A DNA stretch of 64,000 nt, from contig NC_046675.1 of NCBI RefSeq assembly GCF_003369915.1, forward strand, positions 4,402,001 to 4,466,000. The letters are read 5' to 3'. The stretch is from Drosophila miranda (Eukaryota > Arthropoda > Insecta > Diptera > Drosophilidae). Below, piece by piece: positions 1-13,500 of the stretch. The notes below the pieces were generated by a model that saw nothing but the letters and a program-made list of their open reading frames with translations, was not told the DNA's origin and made no database searches. Each line of letters opens with the position of its first letter. Within the stretch, counting starts at the first letter, position 1. A program made the translations under genes and the position numbers.

Positions 1-2210
1 GTGTTTTTCTCCGCCGGAGTCACAGGATTGTCCTGATCAAGTTCCTTGAGCATTTCCTTGTTTGTCCAGCCCTGTAAGAAAGAGGTTTATTACCCAAAAG
101 GTGAGATCGGGATGGTGGATTCCTTACCAACGATTTCATGAATGTATTTCCCACTTCCTTGGGACTGCGCCAGGGCTTGCCCCCAGGCCCTGGCTTGCCC
201 CACGGCTCCTTACAGGGCTAAACCAAGAGAAAAGAATATATAATTAGTAAGGCCACGCCCCTGGATGCATAATAAATGCCGCTCACCGGCTTTTCTAGCT
301 TCGCCTGCAGGCGCTTCTTCTGCGAGGCAAGCTTCTCCTGGAGCGGACACCGCTGGTCGCTCTCGCTGACGACGATCTTCTCGAGGAGCGGCTTACCCTT
401 GCAGGGCGGCGAGGGCTTGTACCGCAGCTCGATATCCACGTGTCCTTTATTGCGAAACGACATTGAAGGATGCTCTTTCAGCTGGATGTGCAGACTCTCA
501 CCATTGGCATTCTTGGCCAGGCCAACGCCCACTCCTGCGCCATGCTTGTGGGGGATTTCCCTCTCACAGATTGTCACGGTGCTGCTCCGGGGTCCGCTCT
601 CCTGTAAATGGTGTACGGAATGGGCATGGCCCAGACGACCCCCTGGCGGAGCCGGCGGCGGATGGTGATGATGATGATGGTGATAGGCAGCCAGCGGATT
701 GTTCGGGCACTTTTTCTGCACGGAAAAGTAGTCGTTGTAGCGACACGGCTGCAGGGAGTTCATCCGGTGAGCAGTGGTCTGGGGGATGCACTTTTCGATT
801 AGCGTAGTGCTTTGGGAATCAGCTGAAGAGGGACTACTTGCCACGGTTGGTGTGGAATGAAGACCAACGGCTGTGATATCCTTGCGGCGTACTTCTATAT
901 TGGGAGCTCCCCCTCCCGGTCGACCCCAAGGGCAATGCTGTAGGAAGAGGTCGTAGTACTGGAAGGAGGCAGGTGGGGATCAGATACATTAATTGCAGTC
1001 TGGAATTTCCTCTTAAACCACATATAATATTACTAATGAAGCCAATTCCCTGGTATATGCTAATGTATTCCAGCCTGCATTTGCACCGTAAATCAGTACT
1101 TAATGTGTTACCAATTAAATAAATTCCCTAGTACGTAATGTATTCCAGTGTTCAGTCAGTCAGACACTGATTACAAAACCGAGTTATGCTCTATCGATTT
1201 GTTGGCAGCCTATTTACGGGCTCCAGACTCGACGCGACGTGACCTGCCTCCTCGCCCATCTCAGTGTGTCACTCTTCCCCGAGTGTTCCGCTGTTTGTTT
1301 ACGGAAATTGGCCACCATTTCCCCGTGCCCTGGCGCCAGGCCAGGCCCGACAACTACTTTGTTTGTAGGTTGTTGTTATAGTTGCAACGTCTCGCGATTT
1401 GCATTTTCACTGATTTTTTTCACCCACATTTCGGTTCGGGGGCTTGCACAGATGCACACTCTGAAATTGCTGAAGAATCAGACAGGAATTCAGTCACGCA
1501 AGGCAAGGTACGAGTACGAAGCCAAGCTGCTTCTGGTTAGGCATTCGTCTGGCGAAATGATTTGATTACTAAAGTCAAAATTGTCAAAGGGTTTGTTGAA
1601 CCAAATCCACGAAAAACTGATGTATTACATGTTGCTTGGGGCAGGTCTTTGAACTCCGTTCAAGTCGCTAGAATCGCGTGGGTGTAAGCTCGAGAAGTTT
1701 TGTGTGGTTGTCGTAGGTTCTTTCTGGAAGTTCTTGGGCAAAGTTGTATTCAAGTTTTCTTGAATTCCTGAATTTTCTGGAAAAACCTTAGTGTCCTCCT
1801 TTGTTGAGTTCATAGCTTTGGAATGCCATCCACTAAAGACCACAAAGTAATATGTTTGTAGTTCTTAGGATGTCAGCATATAAAGCATTCCGAACTCTAA
1901 CTAAAGATAAACTTTAAGCTTTGATCAACTCTCTCTATTTCCTGAAATCTCTAACATCTTTCAACCGACTGCACATTACACATACGCACTGTGTGACACC
2001 GTTTTCTGTTTTTGTACTGCTACCCACCTCCTGTTTGTCCTTTTCCTTGCGGGCACACTCCTCCGCCTTTCTCCGCCGCCACATGCGTAGGCTCTCCTCC
2101 GCATTTTTGCGCTCCACGAGACGCTTCTTCTCGTCACACCACATCAGGGGATGTTGGATGTGGTCGTGGCAGAAGTTGCCCCCCATGCCCATCTCATCGC
2201 TGGTCGTCAT
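1..2210 (-). CDS. Unknown protein with WGRPGGGAP motif and His-rich tract (partial, 3' end off window)
   Basis: Three minus-strand exons join in phase 0: 2210-2028 (61 codons), 958-287 (224 codons) and 71-1, which continues beyond the window. Junctions are GAG/GTGGGT, CTTCCAG/TAC, CCG/GTGAGC and TTACAG/GGC. The start is the ATG at 2210; a later in-frame Met at residue 7 is possible. Residues 30-61 are highly charged (Arg, Lys, Glu) and probably helical. Residues 69-80 read HCPWGRPGGGAP, followed by a basic stretch. There is a run of seven His at about 154-160 followed by prolines, and a Lys-rich region at the end of exon 2. Exon 3 begins GWTNKEMLKELDQDNP. No signal peptide or membrane segment is visible. 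I do not recognise the family; a cytoskeletal or ciliary role would be speculation. The exon model is well supported by phase, while function is unknown. Confidence 0.72.
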
Positions 2211-4584
2211 TGTGTCTGTGATGCCTCCAGTCCTTGGTTTACTTTGAGATCGTTCCACTGGGAGCTGGAAGAACGGAAGTAGCGCTGCGTTCAGCAAATG
2301 CCGCGTTACTGAAACAGTCTCGTGCTCGACTCAAACCGTTTAACCGCCGAATTGGCTGCACTGATCCGTGCCAGGCACTGCTGGGACACGGCGGAGTACG
2401 GCTGGGCCTCCAATCCGGTTGTCTAGGCAGCGTGCCTGACTATTTATAGCCTAGGTTAAGGCGTACTTGGGCCGCACGTGAGCGTCGGGCAACTGTCCTT
2501 GAAGTTGTTTTTGTTCTTGCTGTTTGTCGTCTAAGGGTGGGACAGGGCAGGGTCGGTATTGCCATCCCCTTTTTGCGTAACCACTGCTAATTTCGTTGGC
2601 CATTTAAATATTTTGCCTGTTAGGCACGCTTCAACCTGGCTTTCTGTTTGCTTGCTCCGGTTCCTTGGGCCTGTTTGCCTGTCTGGTAGAGTAACGAGAC
2701 TTGGACGTAAAATATATTTACTTTATATTGCGCAAAAATTGTGCCACGGCTGCCTTAGCTTAACCCAATTCCCTTATGCTTTGTTCTATAAAAGCTAAAA
2801 GTTCGTAGAGTCATCAATACTAGAAGGGGTCTACTTATCCAGGTTAAAGCTGCTGCAGCATTGCGTGCAATTTAATCCGAAACTTGTTGATACTTTAAAC
2901 TGAAATGCAACTCCATATCGCATTGCTCATCCGCCCCAATGTGTCGGCTACAATTTCCCTCTTGTGGCAGCACAAACACATTTATTTGTTTGACCCAATT
3001 CCGATATCAGGCAGCACTCGTAGTCCCTGCCCGTCGCAACATAAAGCACTTTGGGCCATGTCCAAAACTATTCCACTAGGTCGCCATGGCTGTTGTTTTT
3101 GTTGCCCCAGTCGGCTCTTGGGCCAATATGTTGAATAGTTACAGTGTGGCAGGCTGCCTTAGGGGCATGTGTGCTTAATGATTCTTTGATAGCAAAGTAT
3201 CTTTGTGTGAAAAACAATCAGGAATTTAAGCTTTAATCCTATTTTGTAGAGCAAAATGAAGCAATTTAAAGAGGTTTGTCCCCTTATAAATTTGTTTCCC
3301 AAAAATATTTTACAAAATCGAATTTTTATTCATCTCATTAGGTATACAAATATCGTAGTTAAAGTTATCAATATCAACAACATTTCCACCGTTTCAGCAT
3401 TCGCACTCTATAACCTGTGGGGGGCCAAATCGTGTCCTCAGCACCCATTTTAATTTGATTTCTACCCAAGATTTGGTTTTAGTTTGTTCTCTCCTTTTAC
3501 CTCAGTATTGCAGGCTGTAAAGGAGCCCTAAACCATTTAATGATTTCTATCGAAACAAAAAAACAAAAGTTGCTGACTGACTTAATTGAGGTTTTGCTGC
3601 ATAAATTAAAATAAAAACTTAAATTATATTATATAGAAGTGTTTTTTTTTCCTTTTTTCATGCGATTCTGTAGATATTTCTTGTCGTCCGATTTTGTTTG
3701 AATCTCTTATTAATTATTATTGCAGAAAATAAGATTTTATTAAAATTAAGACTGGGCAGCGTTGTTTTGTCATATAATCCTCTTAGGGGAGGGGAAGGGC
3801 TTTTCTTTACATGTACAACAAATTGTATATGTGCATTTCATGCGCGAATGGTTCAAAAATTCAATTTAATTCCGTTAAATTTAATAAAGACTTTAAATAA
3901 GATATTTTTGTGCTGTCCGAAGGGGGGATCTGAAGAGTGCAGGCAATGACCATTGAACCATTTAGGCACGAAATGCCTTAAACAAATATTAAGCATAAAT
4001 AGAACATTAGTTGTTTGCGTATTATTTAGGGCTGTCTTTGTTTTATAAATATCCTTCTGCACTCTGTCTTCTTTGTTGCATTGACTATATATGATTTTTT
4101 TTTCTCCCTTAGAAATAGCGTAGCCGGAAGGAAAGTTCCCTCAAAAGTTGTAGCTAAATCATATTCGCGATTCCATTTGGGTTTGATTCATTTCCATTTT
4201 AGAAGAAAGATTTGTACAATTTGCTTGTTGGCTTTACACACACACATAGTATTTCGTATAAATATATTCTCTCAAAAACATTGCATATAAAATTTCTTTA
4301 AAAATTTCATGAACATCTCGTTTTTATGTACAGCAAACGTTGCCGTTTATTTTGTTTTTGTTTTTGTTTTCGTTTTGTTTTTGTTTTGTTTGTTTTTATG
4401 CAATTATTTACAGTGTCAACAACAGATGCCTAAAAACTAAATAATAAATCTTCTTTACAATTTGACGTTATTCGTTTATGTGCCGGCAAAAACCTAATCC
4501 GAACACCGAGTGTGGCCCGCTCTTAGCCTACATATTGTAATTCCATTATAGTATATTTAAATTGTAGTTCTGATTCATTACGCT
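2211..4584. other. Intergenic stretch between the unknown gene and the 3' end of qless
   Basis: The 5' region of the unknown gene lies on one side and the 3'UTR of the polyprenyl synthase on the other. The DNA is AT-rich with T-runs, such as the TTTTG repeats around 4358-4396. A TTTATT at 4346-4351 (AATAAA on the minus strand, 234 nt past the qless stop) is a possible polyadenylation signal. No open frame here looks coding. Confidence 0.6.
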
Positions 4585-7500
4585 CTACTTCAAGCGGTTG
4601 ATGACTAGGTCGGCCACGACCTGTAGGCCCTTCTGGTAGGGCGACTCCGTCAGCTCCTGGGCCAGCCGTATCGCCTCGTTGCAGTGCTTCTTGGCCAGGA
4701 AGCGGGTCTGCTCCAGTCCGTGCGACTTGTGCACCAGCTCAAAGGCCCGCTCCACATCTCCGGGCTCGCTGAAGCGTCGCATCACCATGGGATTCAGCTC
4801 GGGGTACTGCAAGAGGCGAGAAATGCCAAATATTTCAATTATGCAAGGTCTCAGCGTGGGTTGGGCGGGTGGTTTTTTGCTGTCTGGCTTTTACTATTTG
4901 CCAACGCACATGCATCCGCGGGCTACTGGCGTTTAAAAGCGCGCTGTTTGAAACGCATCGCACGCGTCCGCTAATCGCGGGCTGCATAGCAAATGGGTAT
5001 GGCCGCAGGCGCTAATCGGTCCCATATGCAATCGACTTACAGACGCATCTCCAGCCGGCCACCACCCACCCACCACACATGATATCATCGCTGCGCTGGC
5101 ATGACCCGGTCATGCCCGGGCAGGCACTTTAGATGCATGCGCACACAGAGAGACCTGCTCTGGTGTTTGCATTATTCCACACTGGATCGATCAACTGTTG
5201 TCACAGCAATAAGGAAATATCTTCAAGCATTTTGTATCTATAAGTTATCTAGGGGTAATTACCGCTGGCCCGTGTACTCACCTTTTCGCATGCAAAGAGA
5301 ACTGGAGCCGTGGCCAGGCCCAGTTTGAGGTCTGCCGCCGTTGGCTTTCCCATCTGTTCGGTGGATGAGACAAAGTCCAGCATGTCGTCGACCAGTTGAA
5401 AGGCCAGGCCAATGTTTCGTCCGTACTGGAAGGCCACTTCAGCCACATTATCATCGGCCTGGGCAATGACGGCGGTCTGCAAGAGAGCGCGGGGTTGGGT
5501 TAGGTTCAAAGTCAATTGCAATCGGCGGTGCTGTGCGGTGCAAATGGGAACAATGACAACGGCATGCGTGCACACTAATCGCTGAATTATCCGCAGAGAC
5601 AGAGACAGAGACAAACACAGAGGCTACACTGCATGCCGCTGCTGCACGGTTGCATGCCGATAACGATTACTCACCGCCTTCAGTGCGTTGGCAATCAGCG
5701 ATGCGGTCTTCCTGTATGTCTTGGTCAGATAGTGGGCGAAACGCTCGTTCTCCGTTTCCCTTGAGCCCAGCTGCATGAACTCGCCTTGAACCAAATCGGT
5801 TAATATCTGCAAATAAATGGTGTTTTAAGTATTCCGCACAATGGCTCGTAAATATGTCACAAAAGATATGGTTATCGCTTCACGTTCGATTGTTCTGTAA
5901 TCCCCATGAAGATTCCCACAATAAAATGCAAAATTTGTGGCTATTTTCGGTGTTCCGTCAGGCATGCTGTAGGGGCGCAGCCATTTTGTATGGTACGTAA
6001 CTTCCGCTTGGACGGAGCCTCAAATGCAAAGAGCAAATACTATTGTGCCAAATATTTCTGGCAAACACAGTTTCATTCAGCTCTCAGATACTACCTACCT
6101 GTCCACTATTTCTATGCCCAATTTTGTTTGCACACAAATCGATGGCTGGTTGGCACGCCCTTCCATTTCGCTTTCGATAGGCAATTTCATTCATTCGGAC
6201 CCCAAAATCTAGCAGACACTTGTCAAAATCTTTGGCAAACACTCGGCCTACAGTGCGTGTGCGTGTGCGTGTGCGTGTGCGTGTGCGTATGCGTATGCGT
6301 CTGTGTGGGCGCTTCTGATCTGTGGCTGTGTGTTTCCAAGGAGCTCAAGGCGAGGCAGCCATAGCTGGCCAATAGTTTCTGGCCAAAATCTGCCTGCTAC
6401 CTGACTTTCAATGTTAATTAACACAAACAGCGCACAAGCCAGAGCGACAAGTGCGTGAGCTCCAACAACGCGGCCAACAAAATGCATTTCGAGCCATATA
6501 CGCGTCAAATTAACACAGAGCCGCCTTCTTAGCCACCAAATAAAGTCAAAATGCTGCCAAAACCCGGCCAATGCCTTGGGTTTGCCACATTTTTTCACTC
6601 AACCGCAAAACGCGAGCGCAGTTTACGGAGTCTTTCGCCTCAAGGCAGCCGTAAAGAAAAGCTGTTTGCCCCGAAGCAACTCTTCGTGTGGCACGTACAT
6701 GGGAATTTTCTTTTTCGACAAAGGAAATATTGGCTAAAAGAAAATTCACATAAAATAAGAAACAAATGGTCCGCTAGATTGGGGGCTTGTATTAAACTAG
6801 AATAAACAGAAACGTTTAAAATGTAGCATATGTGGCCAGATTTCTATGCGAAATGGTCATGAAATTAGCAAAGTAGATACGAATCATTATGCGTGCCTTT
6901 AAATGGTCGCATTTTCTTTGAAGTACAATTGTATCTGACATTGTCTGGCCATTCCGTGGGCGTAACAATCAAACTTAACGGACTGGTTTAACCCAATACC
7001 CAGTAAAAGTCATAAATCCACTCGATTAAGAGTCACTGAAATTCTAATCATTATTCTTCTTTTTTTTTAATGCAATCAACGTCTTAGAAGCCGTTGAAAT
7101 TATTCAGACACGCGCACGGAATGTTTAATAAGAAAAGACAAAAATACATGGGTATATGCCGTCGATTGTCGTAGCAGATGAAAGAAGAACCTGCCAAAAG
7201 TCGTTTGTCAATAGAAAGAAATATAGCAAAAGGTGGAAGAATATCCAACACAAAACATTTGGATACTATATTTGATAGTTAACGAAGAGATTGGATTGGG
7301 TTTTATTGCCATATGCTTAAAATATGGTTAGCAATTGGCGAGAGGTGGAATTTTTTGGGTACTATGAAAATTAGAAGCATAGCAATAAATATCTAAGAAA
7401 TATTTATTAAGCTGCAATTTAAATATGAAACTGCTTAACTGGAATAAACCTGTAACATTTTTATAGAACACGTTCCTGCAAGAAAATATAAATAGTCTTG

Positions 7501-10500
7501 ACCCGTCTCTAAGACTAAAGAAAGTTTCGTTGTTGATCCCTTGGTGGGATCCACACTGAATGTTTGGTATGCTAATGAGATCTGAGATGTGATCCGATAG
7601 AGACACGGGTATGATAATTCCTAGATTGGCATATGCATGAGCACCTCGAGCACTCACAAAGCGGCCGCCTTGGCCACACCTCTTGGTTCCAGCCTAAGAT
7701 GTTACGCATGTTTTTTTGGCGAATTGAGAAAACCAGGGGGAGAGATGGAGATGGATATGGAGATCCGAGACAATGTGTAGCCCGAAAACGTAGGCAAGTT
7801 TATAGTGTTTGCTCGGGCTATTAACTTGGCTCGGTCGATTGTGTAAATATGCGATAGATATACTCGCAGATATACTCGCAGATACATACGAGCATGTGGA
7901 GACACCTCAGCATCCGTGCGAAGCAGATCTAGTTTCTCTCTCACACACGCGGCCACGGCCGAAAGTGAAATTGGCAGGTGTGACTAATTCGAAATTTATA
8001 GAAACTACGTGAGTGCCGGCGAGAGACACGTTGCACAATGCCCGTAGCTCAGCATTTGTGCGGAATTTTATATCAGCAAGGACGAGCAAGAACTTGCATT
8101 GAACAAAGCGAAACATGGAAAAGTGAATGCCATGCCGTTGCAAAGTTGCACGAACTCCGGCGAAGGGCAAACCTTGGATGAATGCCGATTCCCAGGGACG
8201 CAGGAAGTGGCAGGCCGAATGATTTGTGCTGCCCCATGTGTGCCCCTCAGGGACTGACTGGTTTCTGTTTAATGTTGTAACCGAACAGCCGCTAAAGCAA
8301 CTTTCATAATTTTTTTGTATAAAACGCGTGTACCAAAAGACAAAAGTACTCTCCTGTTTGCCCAGAAATTGTGTGAAATTTGGCACCCCATTCGATTACG
8401 TACTCCCAGAAACGCACACAACACACAGATCTGTAGATTTAACCAAAATTCATTCGAATCCGGGATTTTTTTCTTTTCGGTTAGTTCTTGATGGCATCTT
8501 TGCCCACACCAAACGACTTGGACAAACAGTCGATCGGCACTACTCGTACGGGGGGTATTTGTGTGTTTGCTTCGGCAATTAACTAGAAGCAAAAAATGAG
8601 CGAGGTACCTCGTATATTTAGCTTATTTTTGTGGTTGTGGGTGCAAAACTCTTTAGGGTTGAGTACTTAAAGTCCAAAAAGCACAATGAACTTGGATCGA
8701 TGATGAAATATTGGAAGGGGAGGTGAGAATACGGCCTATACTTCCGGGAAGAGTATACAGCTATATGAGGAAGCTCTGATTCTTAGCTTTGGAAGTCCAT
8801 GTCTTACTTAGAGCCTGGAATTATTGAGAATCTTTAAATATCATGGGGTTGGAGTGCCGGGGCTTTTAAAAGGGTTTCCTGATAATGCATTTTTTAAAGA
8901 ACTTAAAAACTTAAAGAAGGCGGAACTCTTCTTCTTTGATATACGACTACCATTCGAGCAATCTGCTTCATTAATCAATACCTTCTCTGACTAAAGATTC
9001 CCGCCTTAAATGGTTAACAAGTTAATGTTTATCGTTTCATTAAGGTTTAGGCTCTGGCCTTCGGGAATACTAGATTTCATCTGTAAGACTCATCGTTTTT
9101 CAGGGAAAATACCTTTATCCCGACCAAAAAGGAGTTCCCCCTTTGGGTATTCGTCATTGGATTGTCTTCGTAATGCAACATTTTTCTTACCTGACTCAAG
9201 ACGATCGTCACATCGTCGCTGCGGAGACGGGCTATCATAATTGAGGCAATCGATAAGATATAATCACCAGCCATTGTGACCTGAAGAAGAAAGACGAGAG
9301 ACGAGAGAAAAATACATATAACAAAAGTTCAGGCAACATGGACAAAGGAAAACCGTTAACTGTGGCAAGAGCTAAAACAGCTAACAGTAAAGGCAGCACA
9401 ATATCATCAAAAGACGCTATCCACTCCACTGACATGTGACTAAGATGTGAGTCTGAGAGATACAATCAAAGACAAGAAATTAAAGCTGCTTGACGGTTTG
9501 TTGAATGATGCCCCTGCTCTTCGAAAGTGTGGAATTAATTTATGCATTTCAATTTTTGAAAGACACATGTCGAAAGGGTAAATGCAGGCTGGAATGTGGC
9601 CTATGGCGGGGTATGAGGGCTATGATTAAATTTAATGAAGAGGCATCTGATTTTGAGGCCTCACAAAGTGATGCAAGACGGCAAAGATGTTGACAAAGTC
9701 AATAAACACTTCAAATCGAAATACGCAACAAATTGATGTCAAAGTCAGAGTTGGGAGCTAGCTGCATGATGAATGCCTTTGCGGTTGGCTGCTGTTTGCT
9801 GCTTGCTGATCGCTGCTTGGTTTTATTTGATTTTGGCAAACATATAGCCCGACATGCGGTGTGTGCAATCGAAGATCTTTACCTTTTTATGATTCCACAG
9901 AGCGTTAACGCTGGGCTTGCCGCGTCGGAAGTCCGACTGATCGATGACATCGTCGTGCACCAGGCTGGCCGAGTGTACCATCTCGGAGAAGAGAGCGACC
10001 TGTCGTTGTTTGTGTACTAATTGGCTGTCAAGGCGATAGGGGGCACAATAGTATTTTGTAAAGAGCACACATTACCATTCAATATGGCTCCGATACGAGT
10101 GTATCCCATCCACATGTGTACATACGACTACATACGGCTATGTCTATGTCGGGGCTTTAATTTGGCCCAAAAAATGCGCACATTTCGCAAAGCCATGCTA
10201 ATTATGTACACTGTGCTACATGGAACACCCAAATCGAAGCACAAACAACACTTACTGTGACTCGTTGTTCAAATGATAGTTTATCGCCTTGGCCATCAGC
10301 ATGGTGACCATGGGCCGCAGGGCCTTACCCTGGCCATCGAAGTAGTAGCTGGCGATGGTGTCCAGCTCCGGCTGGGAAGTTCCCGATTGCAGCAACTGCC
10401 AAATATAGCATCAAATATTATTCTTTGTTCTTGGGTTTGTGTTTGTTTGTATTTCGGAAAGAAAAATCCCCTTTGGAATGTTTGGGGCAAAAAAACCAAC

Positions 10501-13500
10501 TAATCAATGACGTATTTAACAGATGAGTGAAATATCTGATCCCGTTTTGTCTACATTGATGAATTAGTTGTTATTTATTGATATCCATACGTTTGTTTAT
10601 TTATCTTTAAGATTGTCAACCCAAAATAGGTAAATATATGTCATGCGGTAATGGGAATTTTTTTCAAGGCAAATCTACAAGAAACAACAACTAATTTATT
10701 CCTAAGTATTCGAGATTTGAATAGGTTGGTTGTTACTATGTTTTTTTGTTTACTAAATGTGAACTTGAGCTCTTTTATCATAATATTCATAGTACTCATT
10801 GTATTTCAGGATTTTACATATTTAGCAACATTAAAAAGGTAAATGATGGTATAATTTCAATATTAATATTAATATCCAATATAAAAATTGTATTTTTCTT
10901 TGTTTCTTCCTCAAGTCGTATACTATTTACATGTACATCAAACGAACATCCCAAAAGAAAGACCATCCAGGGTCAAAAAAACTCTAAACTATAATTTTTA
11001 ACCTTTTAAATTTTGTATTTAGCATTGAACTTTATTTTCTATCATCAAATAATATAAATATTTGGGTTAGAAAATAAACTAATAAAAAAAAATTAATAAA
11101 AAAAACAATTTTCTAATCAAATTTCCACTAGATATTAAGTGTAGCAAAAATACACTCTTTTTAAGCTGATTCATTTTGAAAATACATACATTAAGATAAT
11201 TAAGGTTTTGTTTAGTGAAAAAATGATTCCCATGAATAGGTCCATTCATCACAGAGACACCACTTACATCTCTGACATCATCATAGAAGTACTTAAGTTC
11301 GTCGTCCAGTATGATGTACGGATCGATCTGGATCTCTCGGACAGGACCGGCGGGCTGTTGGGTGTGCACCGAGCTATGTTGCCTCAGATTCGTCTTCGAG
11401 CACTGCGAGTACTTCAGATTCTGACTGCAGCTGTGGGCGTTTTGCTGTGAAACATAGATACGGAGAGAGAACAGGGATTTTAGAATGGCTGCATTATTTT
11501 TTTGGATAAATGCTGTAATTAATAACAAAGTGTGAATAATTGAAGGAGCAAACAAGTCAGTTAACAACTTTAAATTGCGGCTAACAAGTTTCGCCTTGCC
11601 CGACGACCGAAATTAATAACTGGAAAATTGCAGCAGCCAAAAAGCCCGACAGCGGTAGGCAGCAGCCAAACAGCAGCAGTAAATGGCCAACTAATTGAAG
11701 TTTATTGTTGACGCCCTCGCACAGCGACTCTTGACCTTGTCGCCAAAGTCGCTATTGTTAAAGCCAAGTCCTTTTGTTTGGGGGGCCGCAAAATCAAAGC
11801 CAAAACGAAAGCCGCACGCGCTGCTAAACTGCCTGGCAACATGTTGCCACGAAATGCCCAGAAATGCCACGAAATGTGTCTCTTGCTTTGGCTTTTTTTT
11901 TCTTTCCGGAGCAATTTATATGCAATGATGCAATTGCCTTTTGGCTTCTTGTGCATTCAAGCAGTCGCTCTGTCCGTCTGTGGCTCTGTCTATCTGTCAG
12001 TCTGTCAATAAGAGTCGCACTCAAATGCAGGCATGATAACATGTAAATTTTATGTTGCCAACTTGTCAACACAGAGGCGGAACGGGAGGCGAACGTTTCT
12101 TACATCTAATATTTGTCTATGGCGCGGGCCCTGGGCGTGAACGGATTACGCGTACTGGTGGTGTGCTGACCCACTTGACGGTGGGTCCTGCATCACAGCA
12201 GTCAATGACCATCATCATCCACGAGTGGCCATAACCATTCAGCGCCCTTGGCTACATCATCATCTTTGATTGGTCTCCGGATTTACCGCACACGTGTGGA
12301 CGATGGACCCAAAAACGGGTTCGACGATGATGGTTTCTTTTCATTGATGATCGTTTTTGGGGGTCTCCGCTGAGACATCGTAAAATACCCAACCAAATTG
12401 TTGACCATCCCCCAGCCCATTCAAAAGAGCTTGTAAATGACCCAGTTTCATATTAAATATATGTCATAAACATCGGTTGAGGCTTAGCTTTTAGCCGTGT
12501 AGAAAGCGAGAGAGGCCCCCCCCTACAGAAATGTATTACAAAATCGGAGGGCATCACAATTACAACAGCAGCGGTGGCAGTGGCAGTGGCAGCAGTAGCT
12601 CCCCTCCAAAAGAAATCCAATTAAATGCGAGTCGTGGAAACTTTCATTTTCAATATGTGCGCCAAATTAAAATTAGTGGCCAATGGCCAACAGAGTTCCG
12701 CCAGTAATCGTACTCGCACTCGCACTTGTTAATATTTGCAAAAAAAAACCGAGAAAATTACACTACCATTTCTTTGGCGAACGTGCAGAAATGCATATAA
12801 TTGTGGCCCGCATACGTTGAATGATTTTTAAATGGTTTTTATAGTCGGTCTTCTGCCTCGGCGTCCTACCACAAAACAGCAGGTGCCACACGAAGCCGAA
12901 CGGATTTTAAGTGTCTCTAAACCTATGGTCTCTTGAGTCGTGAGTTCAACCTTTATGAATCAATTTAGTATTGTAGTATGCCTTCAGTTCTGGAGCAGAT
13001 CTTCATCAAAAACTTATAAGCTCTTGGATTTTTCTGGTAAATTGTTGCGTGCGAAATACACAAACATTAACCATGTAGGAAGTGCTATATGATTCGTTGC
13101 AGTTGGCTGGTTTTGGTTTGGGGTTAGTTATATGAAAGAAGGAAATATCTAGAAGAGTGCAGGCAGTGCAGAGAAGGAGGACTGCAGGAAATATCTCACT
13201 TTGAAATATTTTGTGAAAGCCTGAAGGCATCCTCTAGGATTCCTCGTCACAATAAACTTTTTCTATTCAAATTTTGAAGTTTAATTTTTGAAGAAACAAA
13301 TCCTCCTCTGCCTAACGAAAGGGGTCTCAAAGTATCACCGAATGCCAGTGTAGCCGTGTATCTAATAGCAGATTTATGTGTGAATAAAAAGATACAGTCA
13401 AACGGCAGTTTTAAAAAGTTAATCCCCCAAAAGAGCCCCAAAAGAGTTCACTCTTTTTGGCCAATAAAGATTGACTACAATCGATTGATAAGGTTAAACC

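Noticed and set aside
6248..6598. Minus-strand frame with His-Ala repeats
   Set aside because: Direct translation of the GTGTGC microsatellite.
9883..9999. Acceptor at 10000 for qless exon 4
   Set aside because: It shifts the frame relative to exon 3. The acceptor at 10025-10026 keeps it and adds the residues HQLVHKQRQ, in line with the family.
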